From the NCBI RefSeq assembly GCF_012955605.1, contig NZ_CP052135.1, forward strand, positions 3,050,711 through 3,114,710: a stretch of 64,000 nucleotides of DNA, in the 5' to 3' direction. Both the position numbers and the translations under genes were made by a program. This stretch comes from Bacillus fonticola (GTDB taxonomy: Bacteria > Bacillota > Bacilli > Bacillales > JC228). Positions 1 through 8,142 of the stretch are shown here, one piece after another (position 1 is the first letter of the stretch; every line of letters begins with the position of its first letter). The notes under the pieces were generated by a model. It had not been told where the DNA came from. It was given only the letters and a program-made list of their open reading frames with translations, and did not search any database.

Positions 1-1
1 C

Positions 2-481
2 TTGGCTGAACCACTATTGGGAAAACTAGTTCAGTCTGCTTCCTGGCTCCCTCCAGAAAAACAAACACCTAATGACAAAGGATATGCTAGACATTCGTTG
101 TACCACGACCCCCACGATCGCTTTGAGGTGATTGCATTAGTATGGCAGCCCGGTCAACGTACACCGTTACACGATCATGATGGTACTTGGGGAGTAGAAG
201 GCGTGTTGTGCGGTCAGATCAAGGCGACAAACTATTTACAGGTGGGGCGCATTTCCGTCGATACCGTGAAACTTCGCTATACCGATACAGTCATCATCAA
301 TGAACAGGCTACTGGTCAACTCTTACCACCTGCCGATTGCCATATTTTAGAGGTGGAAGGTCTTCAAACTGCGATTACCGTCCACGTTTACGGAAAGAAA
401 TTACAGAAATTTCTTATATTTGATAAATCACCTGATGAAGAGGTATACGTAACACGTGAACATCACGTGAATTACATGTAG
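2..481 (+). CDS. Cysteine dioxygenase-like cupin, 5' end missing
   Basis: This is a non-heme iron thiol dioxygenase of the cupin fold, the family that oxidises cysteine (or 3-mercaptopropionate) to its sulfinate. The visible 159 residues carry the cupin metal motif PLHDHDGTWGVEGVL, with His57 and His59 as likely iron ligands. A third likely ligand is the His in ADCHILEV (about residue 114). A C-terminal HVYG strand is typical of the family. The frame is open to the window edge. Bacterial relatives usually have some 30-40 more N-terminal residues, so the TTG at position 2 is probably internal and the gene is cut by the window. A strong hairpin follows the stop. Substrate choice between cysteine and mercaptopropionate cannot be told from this. 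Confidence 0.8.
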   Translation: MAEPLLGKLVQSASWLPPEKQTPNDKGYARHSLYHDPHDRFEVIALVWQPGQRTPLHDHDGTWGVEGVLCGQIKATNYLQVGRISVDTVKLRYTDTVIINEQATGQLLPPADCHILEVEGLQTAITVHVYGKKLQKFLIFDKSPDEEVYVTREHHVNYM

Positions 482-528
482 TGCAGTGCCTACTCCTCGC
501 AAACACTCTTATTCTAAAAAATTGCTAC

Positions 529-582
529 AAAAAAGATGGTTGCCTTCCCGCTCTTGTTGCAGTGGAGACAACCATCTTTTTT
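529..582. terminator. Perfect 14-bp stem-loop terminator
   Basis: The arm AAAAAAGATGGTTG at 529-542 pairs exactly with 569-582 and ends in a T-run on both strands. It lies between the dioxygenase stop and the convergent ctaG gene and can serve as a bidirectional Rho-independent terminator. Confidence 0.85.
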
Positions 583-660
583 CTGTGTTTATATTTGGAT
601 ACTTTTTTTTCATACCATTAGTCTACCACCGAGAAATCAATTCTTTACCAAATAATAACT

Positions 661-1587
661 CTAGGATATTTTTATATCGGGAGTAATCAGGTCTTGTTCC
701 TCTAGTTCTCTATTTTTCTTAGCCCATTTAAAGAAAATATATGCAATTACGACGCCATAAGAAAACTCTTGGACAACTTTCATAATAATGCCACCCGTTC
801 GTTGATCTTCTATCGGAGGCAAAATCTCTATAATGGTTGGTGCTTCTAGTAAAGATGGGTATAGTATCCCTGGTGCAAATATGATCAGCGCACATGCAGG
901 TGTAATGAGTATCCCATTGGCAAACATATAAGCCATTCTTTTTAGCTCCGATAGTTTACTTAATTCTTCCACTGGAGGAACCACCTGTATCCACATTAAG
1001 AAGGCAGAAGTCGTGACAACTACATGTATCACTTCTAGTAGGACTGTATTTACAAGTAAATATTCGTAAATAACAGGAATATGGTAAAACGACCATAGAA
1101 CGTTGAAAAGAAATAGTGTAATTAAAGGTGAGGTTAACACTTTATCAAAAAATTTATACGTCAATAGTTTGTGAGCAATCTTTTTCACTCTATCTCCTGG
1201 AATTCCCAATAATATAAGAGGTGGCATCACAATATACATCAATGACTGTTGCAACATGTGTGCGCTGAGAATCAAGTTATCTGCTAGAATAGCAACGGGA
1301 CCAGCTAAAGAGACATAAATGGTGAGAAGTCCTAAACCAAAGTAAAGCTTATATTTCCAAGTTCGTTTACCGTCTACTATTTTAGGGCCCTTATTGACCC
1401 ATCTCCAATAATAAAAATACCCGGCAATTAGCAAGAGTAATAAAAGTGGATTTAACACCTCTAAGATAGAGTATTGTTCAAAAAAACCTTTCGTAACATC
1501 ATAAGTGACCTCTTTCTGATTTGCAGATGCACTAAGAGGACGGAATATAAAGATTAGGGGAAAAATTGAGACAAAATACTTAGTCAT
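661..1587 (-). CDS. ctaG: CtaG-type cytochrome c oxidase assembly membrane protein
   Basis: This is a polytopic membrane protein of the caa3-oxidase CtaG family, needed in Bacillus for assembly of the CuB-containing oxidase. The 308 residues begin with a hydrophobic signal-like segment (MTKYFVSIFPLIFIF). About seven membrane segments follow. Residues LSAHMLQQSLMYIVMPPL carry the conserved His and Met-rich helix, and further His residues lie in the FYHIPVIYE and LLEVIHVVV helices, as expected for a copper/heme-linked assembly factor. The length is normal for the family. It stands alone here, away from the oxidase genes, and converges on the dioxygenase gene. The family assignment is firm; the oxidase it serves is inferred. 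Confidence 0.85.
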   Translation of the reverse strand: MTKYFVSIFPLIFIFRPLSASANQKEVTYDVTKGFFEQYSILEVLNPLLLLLLIAGYFYYWRWVNKGPKIVDGKRTWKYKLYFGLGLLTIYVSLAGPVAILADNLILSAHMLQQSLMYIVMPPLILLGIPGDRVKKIAHKLLTYKFFDKVLTSPLITLFLFNVLWSFYHIPVIYEYLLVNTVLLEVIHVVVTTSAFLMWIQVVPPVEELSKLSELKRMAYMFANGILITPACALIIFAPGILYPSLLEAPTIIEILPPIEDQRTGGIIMKVVQEFSYGVVIAYIFFKWAKKNRELEEQDLITPDIKIS

Positions 1588-1795
1588 TATGACAGCACCT
1601 CGATCCTAGTAAACTCTACATTTTGTATGATTGGATGAGTAAAATAGACACTACTATTTATAGTATCAGCTTTTCTCGTAATGGCGTCAACAAACCGCCT
1701 ACGTCTGTCACATAATATCCATACATTTACGGAAGTTTACAGGTTAACACATTGTTTTCATTATGAAACGAGCGATTTTCATTACACTCATCCGT
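1588..1795. other. Upstream region of ctaG
   Basis: Together with the adjacent hairpin this is about 250 bases without a gene. It must hold the ctaG promoter, but I see no convincing -35/-10 pair or operator in it. Confidence 0.3.
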
Positions 1796-1842
1796 AGGTC
1801 AGTCCCCTACCGCTTTAAAGCAGTGGGGGTCTGACACCTTTT
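1796..1842. repeat. GTCAGTCCCC hairpin, copy 1
   Basis: This is an interrupted palindrome: GGTCAGTCCCC pairs with GGGGGTCTGACACC around a TTTAAAG centre. It sits directly after the TraB-family gene stop. The same design recurs at 4079-4127 and 5095-5147, so this is a dispersed repeat that may act as a terminator; a short T-run follows on the plus strand. Confidence 0.7.
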
Positions 1843-2985
1843 CTACAAACTTTCAATAAACAATCGAACTACGTCAGCACCGCCAATAAATGTACCTAGT
1901 GAGCTGCCTAGATTCGAAAAAACGACGACAAGCAGGATACGTGTTACTTTATTACTCCAAAATCCCTTCACGCTTTGAACATCCTCGGACAAACTTTCAA
2001 AGTCCGCTACATTCGGTCGACGGAAATAGGCTTGTACGAATCCTGCAAACCAGCCCGCCGCCGTGATCGGGTCTAAAGACGTGATGGGCGCTGCAATAAA
2101 GGCAGTCAGTATGGCGAGCGGATGTCCTAACGCAATGGCTGTCCCAATGGCGGACAAAGATCCATTCCATAGCACCCAACTGAGCGTTTGTTCGAGACCA
2201 GCTGACGGATTTGTATAAAAGGTATAGGCAATAATCGATAAAATTAGGATCGGGATCGTCCAAGCGATGATTTTAGGTGCCTTTGATTTAGGTGGCACCT
2301 GGGATAACCGCTCTACATCATGCTCCTTTTCAATTTCTTTTGTAATGCCAGGGACGTGGGCAGCTCCTAGGACAGCCACAATCTTCTTACCCGGCGCCTC
2401 CCTAATTTTCTGTGATAGGTACTGATCTCGTTCATCAATTAATGGGGTCTTCAATTTCGGAAAATGGACTGTGAAATCATGAAGAACAGTGTCCAGCATA
2501 TCTTGAGACTTCATTTTTTCCAGTTCCTCTTCTGAAATGCTTTCCTTATCAAAAATACTGAAGATAAGCTGTACGAGAAGCTTTGCTTTTCCCCACAATC
2601 CAACATTTTGCCAAATCCTGGAAAAGGTAATTTGAATATTTCGATCCGCTAAAACTAGATCAGCGCCTATTTCTTTGGCTGACTCAATCCCTTGAATCAT
2701 TTCTTGTCCAGGCTGAATCCCAAATTGTTTTGCCATGCGCTTTTGAAAGGAGGATATGGCTAGGTTGATTAAAAGCAGCGTAGCTTTCTTCTCTTTAATC
2801 ACTTTAAAGATATCCATATCCCTCCATGCATTTCCCTCTGTAATGGATTGATACCTTTGTTCATCTAATTCTATACAAACAGAGTCTGGTCTTTCGGCTT
2901 CAATGACTTCCTTTACTTGCTCGGCACTTTGTTTCGAAACGTGAGCGGTACCGATCAGTATGAATTCCTTACCATCTAAATGCAT
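1843..2985 (-). CDS. TraB/PrgY-family membrane protein
   Basis: This is a member of the TraB/GumN/TIKI superfamily, relatives of which are membrane-tethered proteins thought to be metalloproteases or pheromone-shutdown factors. The 380 residues open with GTAHVSKQSAEQV, the diagnostic first motif. Later come CIELDEQRY (about residue 37) and GAAHVPGI (about residue 207), the second conserved motif. From about residue 235 several hydrophobic helices form a membrane domain. This N-terminal domain plus C-terminal membrane layout matches the prokaryotic TraB form. It stands alone, and no conjugation genes are nearby, so a pheromone role is not supported. The function in Bacillus relatives is unknown. 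Confidence 0.8.
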   Translation of the reverse strand: MHLDGKEFILIGTAHVSKQSAEQVKEVIEAERPDSVCIELDEQRYQSITEGNAWRDMDIFKVIKEKKATLLLINLAISSFQKRMAKQFGIQPGQEMIQGIESAKEIGADLVLADRNIQITFSRIWQNVGLWGKAKLLVQLIFSIFDKESISEEELEKMKSQDMLDTVLHDFTVHFPKLKTPLIDERDQYLSQKIREAPGKKIVAVLGAAHVPGITKEIEKEHDVERLSQVPPKSKAPKIIAWTIPILILSIIAYTFYTNPSAGLEQTLSWVLWNGSLSAIGTAIALGHPLAILTAFIAAPITSLDPITAAGWFAGFVQAYFRRPNVADFESLSEDVQSVKGFWSNKVTRILLVVVFSNLGSSLGTFIGGADVVRLFIESL

Positions 2986-3402
2986 TCTAGTGACGTTTTC
3001 ATTCGTTTTCAGACGTAAACTTCCTTCCGTTTATAAATTTGGCGTACGAATAAAATAATTTCTATCATTATACAACGAAATGGATTGATCTTCACTTCTC
3101 TTCCTCAAGATGTTCGATAAAATTCCACATCATTTCTGAAATCTGCCTCACTTCATGCTCATCATCCGATCGTTAAAACGCTTGTGCCAGCGATAAAAGT
3201 ACACTTTCTAGCAAAAATAGGCGTGACTTGTCAGTGTGAGCTTCACACAGTACAAACTGAACATGCATCGAGCAAAAGTAGCACCTGAAGAGGCAGTATA
3301 AACGGACGAAAGTCCTCCATCGCATCTGGGTGGCTGTCACCCTCATGCATTCCCCCTTTTTCGTACATACTAAATAGGTACGCATTTAGGGGGGGGCTTT
3401 GC
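2986..3402. other. Intergenic region without recognised gene
   Basis: About 415 bases lie between the divergent TraB-family and DUF421 genes. They hold the two promoters in principle. I found no protein with family resemblance, no repeat and no clear operator. The only strong signal is the G-rich Shine-Dalgarno at 3388-3396. Confidence 0.4.
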
Positions 3403-4101
3403 ATGGATTTCATTCAAATTGCTTTAGAGCTTATCGTTGGATATGTCGCCCTTTTTTTCCTAGCAAAATTACTCGGGAAAACGCAGATTACACAGATTAC
3501 GGCATTTGATTTTATATCCGCACTTGTGATAGGCGAGCTAGTAGGAAATGCGATCTATGACGAAGAAGCAGGAGTAGCAAAGGTTCTTTTTGCTGTATTT
3601 TTTTGGGGGGCACTGACCTATATCACGGAAGTAGCTACACAAAAATTTAAACGCGCGCGCAATTTACTAGAAGGTCAGCCTTCGATTGTTATCCAACATG
3701 GAAAAATCCAATATGATCAGTTAAAGAAAAACCACCTCGATATTAATATGCTTCAACATTTGCTCAGAAAAAAGGACGTATTTTCCATCCGAGAATGTGA
3801 ATACGCGATTCTTGAAACAGATGGTACCGTCAGCGTCATAAAGAGGGACCCTTTTGCCACCGTAACAAAACAGGATCTGTCACTAGAATCCTCGAGGCAA
3901 ACACTTCCCTTTACGTTAATCATGGATGGTGAAGTCATCTGGGATAACTTGAAGTCCATCTCGAAAAATAAAGAGTGGTTACTCGATCAGTTAAAGCAGC
4001 AGTCTATCCCTTCGGCAAAGGGTGTTCTCTATTGTGAGTGGCAAAAAGGAAAAGCTTTACACATCCAAACGTATGACAGTGACAGCTCCCCGCCAGTTTA
4101 A
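3403..4101 (+). CDS. DUF421 (YetF-like) membrane protein
   Basis: This is a YetF/YrbG-like DUF421 protein. Three membrane helices lie in the first 75 residues (IALELIVGYVALFFLAKLL, ITAFDFISALVIGELVGNA, LFAVFFWGALTYITEVAT). The soluble domain follows, with the family motif RNLLEGQPSIVIQHGKI, a tetrad-like LRKKDVFSIRECEYAILETDG, and a second repeat of the fold after residue 155. It has 232 residues, normal for the family. The start is fixed by the run of Gs 7-14 bases upstream. Relatives are linked to spore or membrane-stress functions in Bacillus, but the biochemical role is not known. The 3' end runs into a palindromic repeat. Confidence 0.8.
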   Translation: MDFIQIALELIVGYVALFFLAKLLGKTQITQITAFDFISALVIGELVGNAIYDEEAGVAKVLFAVFFWGALTYITEVATQKFKRARNLLEGQPSIVIQHGKIQYDQLKKNHLDINMLQHLLRKKDVFSIRECEYAILETDGTVSVIKRDPFATVTKQDLSLESSRQTLPFTLIMDGEVIWDNLKSISKNKEWLLDQLKQQSIPSAKGVLYCEWQKGKALHIQTYDSDSSPPV

Positions 4102-4127
4102 AGTTAAAGTGGTGGGGAACTGGTCAC
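4079..4127. repeat. GTCAGTCCCC-type hairpin, copy 2
   Basis: GTGAC and CTCCCCGCCA pair with TGGTGGGGA and GTCAC around a TTTAAAG-containing loop. It overlaps the last codons of the DUF421 gene and lies just before the convergent manA stop. It is a plausible shared terminator. See also 1796-1842 and 5095-5147. Confidence 0.65.
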
Positions 4128-4128
4128 G

Positions 4129-5076
4129 TTAAGGATGAGAAACGATCAGTTCAATATTTCCATCCATTTCAAAGTCCCCGACTCCATTCGGCAAAATAAA
4201 GTGATCTCCTTTGTAGACTGGGAAGCCTCCTTCTTGTGTGCGGATGTGTCCAGATCCTTTTATAACGCTTGCGATTAGAAACGGCTTGTCTACTGTGAAG
4301 CTTGCTGGTGCTGTGATAGCCCATTTATAGACAGAGAAATAGCGCGCCTCCACGAACGTCGTGATTGTTGCACCTCGTCTCGATTGCGTGGCAGGTCTCA
4401 CCGCAACATCCACATGAGGAACTGTCGTCACATCAATAGACTTTTCAAGATGTAACGCTCGCTTGTTCCCGTTTTGATCGACACGATCGTAGTCATATAC
4501 ACGGTAGGTTGTGTCCGAGCTTTGTTGAGTTTCGAGAATGAGCACCCCAGAGCAAAGAGCATGGATTGTGCCACTTGGGACATAGAAGAAGTCACCGGAC
4601 TTTACTTTGACTCTTCTTAGAAGGTCACTCCACTCCCCTTTTTTAACCATCTCTACAAATTGTTCTTTCGTATGCGCATTATGACCAAAGATGATTTCCG
4701 CATCCTCTTCACAGTCAATGACATACCAACATTCCGTCTTGCCAAGTTCACCATTTTCATGAGCGTTTGCATACTCATCGTTCGGGTGGACTTGTACAGA
4801 TAAGTCGTTATTTGCATCTAATATTTTTGTTAATAACGGAAAAACATCGCCTTCCAAATTCCCAAAAAGTTCACGATGCGCACTCCATAGTGCACCAAGT
4901 GTTTTACCTTGGTACGGGCCGTTTTTCACAACACTTTGCCCATTTGGATGTGCGGAAACTGCCCAGCACTCCCCTGTTAACTCTGAATCTATATCGTATC
5001 CAAATTCGGTTCTTAACTTTGTGCCTCCCCAGATTCGTTCTTGAAAAACGGGAGATAAGAAGATCGGTTGTTTCAT
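4129..5076 (-). CDS. manA: Mannose-6-phosphate isomerase, class I
   Basis: This cytosolic zinc enzyme interconverts mannose-6-phosphate and fructose-6-phosphate. From the ATG at 5076 (MKQPIFLSPVFQERIWGG) it has 315 residues, the usual Bacillus ManA length. Visible family motifs are QERIWGGTKL near the N-terminus, the cupin zinc motif LSVQVHPNDEYA, GKTECWYVID, and FFYVPSGTIHAL with the third metal His. The start is set by AAAGGACG just upstream; the ATG 18 bases further up lacks such a site. It lies downstream of the GH38 and PTS genes on the same strand, separated by a repeat and a terminator. It would feed the mannose-6-P released by that hydrolase into glycolysis. Confidence 0.9.
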   Translation of the reverse strand: MKQPIFLSPVFQERIWGGTKLRTEFGYDIDSELTGECWAVSAHPNGQSVVKNGPYQGKTLGALWSAHRELFGNLEGDVFPLLTKILDANNDLSVQVHPNDEYANAHENGELGKTECWYVIDCEEDAEIIFGHNAHTKEQFVEMVKKGEWSDLLRRVKVKSGDFFYVPSGTIHALCSGVLILETQQSSDTTYRVYDYDRVDQNGNKRALHLEKSIDVTTVPHVDVAVRPATQSRRGATITTFVEARYFSVYKWAITAPASFTVDKPFLIASVIKGSGHIRTQEGGFPVYKGDHFILPNGVGDFEMDGNIELIVSHP

Positions 5077-5094
5077 TACAAAACGTCCTTTCAT

Positions 5095-5147
5095 GAGGTC
5101 AGTCTCCTATTAAAGTAACACATTAAGTAGTGGGGGACTAACACCCC
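5095..5147. repeat. GTCAGTCCCC-type hairpin, copy 3
   Basis: GGTCAGTCTCC pairs imperfectly with GGGGGACTAACACC around a TTAAAGTA centre. It lies immediately upstream of manA and so overlaps its 5' untranslated region. It is the third member of the family seen at 1796 and 4079. Confidence 0.6.
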
Positions 5148-5250
5148 AATCTTTTCATTATTTTTCACAACCGCAATCAATCGAAACAATTGCTGAGCTA
5201 TCACTCTCAGATTACCAAACGTATTCGTAAGGTCAACCACACCTCCCTAC

Positions 5251-5430
5251 AAAACATTCATGAGCTGGGCACTCAACCAGGCATGGAAACTGGTCACAAA
5301 GTAGTCGAGTTGTGATCAAGGCGGTGTGAGTGGAGCCTCATGTATGGGAGGGTTACCTATGCGTAGTTCTGCTCGATTAGGCAACTGAAACACGGTTAGG
5401 AATTGGCGTAACTCCGCCCCTTTTCCACTG
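5251..5430. repeat. Post-terminator repeat, copy 1 (about 180 bp)
   Basis: It begins AAAACATTCATGAGCTGGGC and ends CGTAACTCCGCCCCTTTTCC. Both ends and the central GTCGAGTTGTGATCAAGG are shared with 23399-23580. The right end alone recurs at 43641-43680. All three copies abut a terminator of a sugar operon. No open reading frame is conserved between the copies, so this is a non-coding dispersed repeat. Confidence 0.75.
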
Positions 5431-5468
5431 AAAAGAAAAAGACACCTTATACGAGTGCCCTTTTCTTT
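5431..5468 (-). terminator. Terminator of the mannoside operon
   Basis: On the minus strand a GGGCACTC/GTGTC-type stem flanked by A and T tracts follows the GH38 stop by a few bases and ends in a T-run. It is the likely end of the PTS-GH38 transcript. Confidence 0.7.
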
Positions 5469-5471
5469 ATT

Positions 5472-8108
5472 CTAGAACAAAATTGATTTTACTTGATTTT
5501 TTTTCACATTTGTTTGCATTTGGTTGTTGTCGATTGCAAGACCTCCAACAGCCTTCTCGTTCAAATTTATCACATTCGCTTGACCAATTCTGCGGTTGAA
5601 CTCGAAAGAAGCTGACGTTTCCTCGCTAGTCGGATTATAGAAGCGTAGTACAAACCGATCCTCATTTTCCGCCTTCTTCAGCGTACTCAACACAACGTTC
5701 GGGTCTACCTCTTTGAAGAAGCTATATTCTAGAGGTGTGTTCACATTTGCTTTATTCAGCCTCATCGCATCGTGTGGAGTTTTGTTGTACGTTTCCACGG
5801 GGGTGAGGAATTCTTTTGCAATACGAGCAACATTGGCCTCTGCTGGATGCGTCGCGATCGCAAATTGTAACGTTAAGCTACCGATCATTTGCGAGTCTGG
5901 CGTCGGCAATTTGATACCCGATGGACGACCCGGTCTACGAAGCATCTCCTCTTTTCCTAGAAACCCGATGCTTCTAAACAACGTAATCGCAATCGTATCA
6001 AAATTTTCACCGACGATTTCATACTCTCTCGTGCTGTTTGTGAGGACACTGACACCGTAGTCTTCATTTGTTAAACCCACATAGCTTAGCATCGGATAGA
6101 TCGGATCTGGACGCTCGTCCCAATCCTCTTGCTCCCACACCTTGATTGCCGAATCAATCACCTCCCGTTTAATAGAACCAAACTGATTATCCGAAATCGA
6201 GAAAGCAGAGGCAATGTTCGTCGGAATGAGCGCTCTGAGACGGTGATCCTTCGCAAAGTTGTTCACTTCAAATTTCACTTCGATGACCGGCTTGTGGTTC
6301 GGAACCATGGCCACAATATGAACGTCAACAGCACTCTCTACGACCTGTTCTTTTCGTTTTTGCAAATTCGCAGGAACGTCTAGTCGGTACTGAATATCGA
6401 TGGTTGCCCCGTACTGATTTTGGGTAATCTCTACATTAGCTCTCACGTCATCACTGTAAATCAGCTCTTCATTCGGCAGTGGAGAGAAGTCATACTCATC
6501 TCCGTCGTCGCCACCATTTTCCAGCAACAGCACATTTTCAAAGCTTTGTTTAATTTGTTTATCAAAGATGTTCAGCGTGCCGTTCGAATTCACGGTGATG
6601 TCGTAAAAATCCGTCTCGATCTTATTAGAGGATGAAAGGCTAAGTTCGCGACGTCCTGTCGCAACGCCTTTCTGACCCACATCGTGTGGGCCCCCACTCT
6701 CCACGACAAAATACGTTTTGTATCCCATCGCCGGAATCGCATCTTTCAGCTGAATCGTATACTTCACAAACGGATCATAGTTCCCGTAATGCACAATTTG
6801 ACGGTCGATGAGACCTGGGTCGGTAATCTCGCTATCAAGCACCTCAAACTCTACTTGCACACCATTCTTATCTACTAGCTTGAACGCCTCCAGCTTCGTC
6901 ATCACATTCGTCGTCACGACTTCCGTTCGCTCATAAGGAAGCAGGTTAAACGCGGTTAATCGATCATGCGTCAGCTCCGTATCCATCGAGTCAACAATTT
7001 TCCGCTTATAGAAATTGATCAGCTGATCGACTTTCTCCTCAGCAAGGAAGAAGCGATTGCAAATTTCCCGGTGCACCTTATCTGAGCAGCAGCACCCGAT
7101 ACTATCATGAGCGTGATTCTTCATTATTTCCTTCCAAATCAGCTCGATTAACCCATGGTGATACTCAAAACCTAAGCTATATGCAAGAGAAGCAAGTGGC
7201 TCCAGCACATTTGTAATTTTGTTCTCGATTCGTGTATTAGCCGCTTTAATATCCATACGCGTCGAATAAATGCTGCGGTGCACACGCATGTATTTGCCAT
7301 CTAAAAACTCACCTTGCAACGTTGGCAGGTCATTCTCTTTCTCAAGCTCGGCAAACACATTCTCATACTTACTCAAGAAGAACTCGCGCTCCGGATATAG
7401 CTTGCGAAGCTTATCCATCACTTCAAAGATGTTCTTCTGAATCGGCATCTGATCGTGCCCATTCGGTAAAATGATATTGTCAGTCGTCGCCCCACGGTCT
7501 AGCACGCTAAAATATTTATCCGTGCGCTTCTGCAGAGCTTCCTCATCCTCAGGTAAATACTTGCCGATCGCATAGCCGAGTGGAAATAGCTGAACAAGTA
7601 CTTTCGAACCGTCATCCGTTTCCCAGTAAAACTCAGTTTTGTTCGTCCCATGACGTTCCGAAGTGCCACGCCAAAAGATCGAATACGTAATATCAAAACC
7701 GTTTAAAATCATCGGCATTTGCGAAGATTGACCGAATGAATCCGGTAAATAACCTATTTTCATGTAGTCACCAAATTGCTCGCTATCCTGAATTCCGTAA
7801 AGCAAATTGCGAACAATCGACTCGCCTCCGACGACCATCTCATCAGTTTGCGTATACCAAGGACCGATAATCAACCGACCCTCTTGAACGAGTTTCTTTA
7901 CTCTCTCTTTGTTTTCTGGTTTCACAGCGAAATAGTCTTCTAATATGGAGGTTTGCCCATCCAACACATAGTAAGGGTAATCAGGATTCGTTTCTAACAT
8001 CTCCATGATTTCTTCCATATTGTTCACTAATAGAATTCTTGATTCCTCCGTTGAAAAATACCATTCTCTGTCCCAATGCATATGGGGAACGATATGAACG
8101 TTTTTCAT
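5472..8108 (-). CDS. mngB: GH38 alpha-mannosidase, mannosylglycerate-hydrolase type
   Basis: This is a glycoside hydrolase family 38 enzyme. MngB-type members cleave 2-O-(6-phospho-mannosyl)-glycerate into mannose-6-phosphate and glycerate. The N-terminal catalytic domain shows PHMHWDREWYF (His11, Asp13, zinc ligands) and GYLPDSFGQ, with Asp123 the expected nucleophile. KNHAHDSIGCCCSD carries the remaining zinc His. The C-terminal half is the beta-sandwich region. At 878 residues it has the length of E. coli MngB. GGGAGG precedes the ATG. It follows the PTS gene by 34 bases, so the two form an operon. Around residues 472-492 the frame reads through a palindromic repeat also found upstream of the PTS gene. 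Other mannosides cannot be excluded as substrate. Confidence 0.85.
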   Translation of the reverse strand: MKNVHIVPHMHWDREWYFSTEESRILLVNNMEEIMEMLETNPDYPYYVLDGQTSILEDYFAVKPENKERVKKLVQEGRLIIGPWYTQTDEMVVGGESIVRNLLYGIQDSEQFGDYMKIGYLPDSFGQSSQMPMILNGFDITYSIFWRGTSERHGTNKTEFYWETDDGSKVLVQLFPLGYAIGKYLPEDEEALQKRTDKYFSVLDRGATTDNIILPNGHDQMPIQKNIFEVMDKLRKLYPEREFFLSKYENVFAELEKENDLPTLQGEFLDGKYMRVHRSIYSTRMDIKAANTRIENKITNVLEPLASLAYSLGFEYHHGLIELIWKEIMKNHAHDSIGCCCSDKVHREICNRFFLAEEKVDQLINFYKRKIVDSMDTELTHDRLTAFNLLPYERTEVVTTNVMTKLEAFKLVDKNGVQVEFEVLDSEITDPGLIDRQIVHYGNYDPFVKYTIQLKDAIPAMGYKTYFVVESGGPHDVGQKGVATGRRELSLSSSNKIETDFYDITVNSNGTLNIFDKQIKQSFENVLLLENGGDDGDEYDFSPLPNEELIYSDDVRANVEITQNQYGATIDIQYRLDVPANLQKRKEQVVESAVDVHIVAMVPNHKPVIEVKFEVNNFAKDHRLRALIPTNIASAFSISDNQFGSIKREVIDSAIKVWEQEDWDERPDPIYPMLSYVGLTNEDYGVSVLTNSTREYEIVGENFDTIAITLFRSIGFLGKEEMLRRPGRPSGIKLPTPDSQMIGSLTLQFAIATHPAEANVARIAKEFLTPVETYNKTPHDAMRLNKANVNTPLEYSFFKEVDPNVVLSTLKKAENEDRFVLRFYNPTSEETSASFEFNRRIGQANVINLNEKAVGGLAIDNNQMQTNVKKNQVKSILF
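6632..6692. repeat. Double mini-hairpin repeat inside mngB (copy A)
   Basis: This contains two small hairpins, GCGAC-GTCCT-GTCGC at 6648-6662 and CCCACA-TCG-TGTGGG at about 6676-6690, joined by AACGCCTTTCTGA. The 60-bp unit matches 10091-10153 base for base at most positions. Here it is translated in frame within the GH38 protein. Confidence 0.8.
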
Positions 8109-8142
8109 TAATATCCTCCCGTAAAGCTAGTTTTGTCGATTC

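Noticed and set aside
486..686. Open frame of 66 codons after the dioxygenase gene
   Set aside because: It runs through the terminator hairpin, has no ribosome site and overlaps the ctaG end.
1997..2263. 88-codon frame inside the TraB-family gene
   Set aside because: It is a shadow in another frame of a well-supported gene.
3173..3385. 70-codon frame on the minus strand upstream of the DUF421 gene
   Set aside because: No ribosome site, cysteine-rich random-looking composition and no family resemblance.
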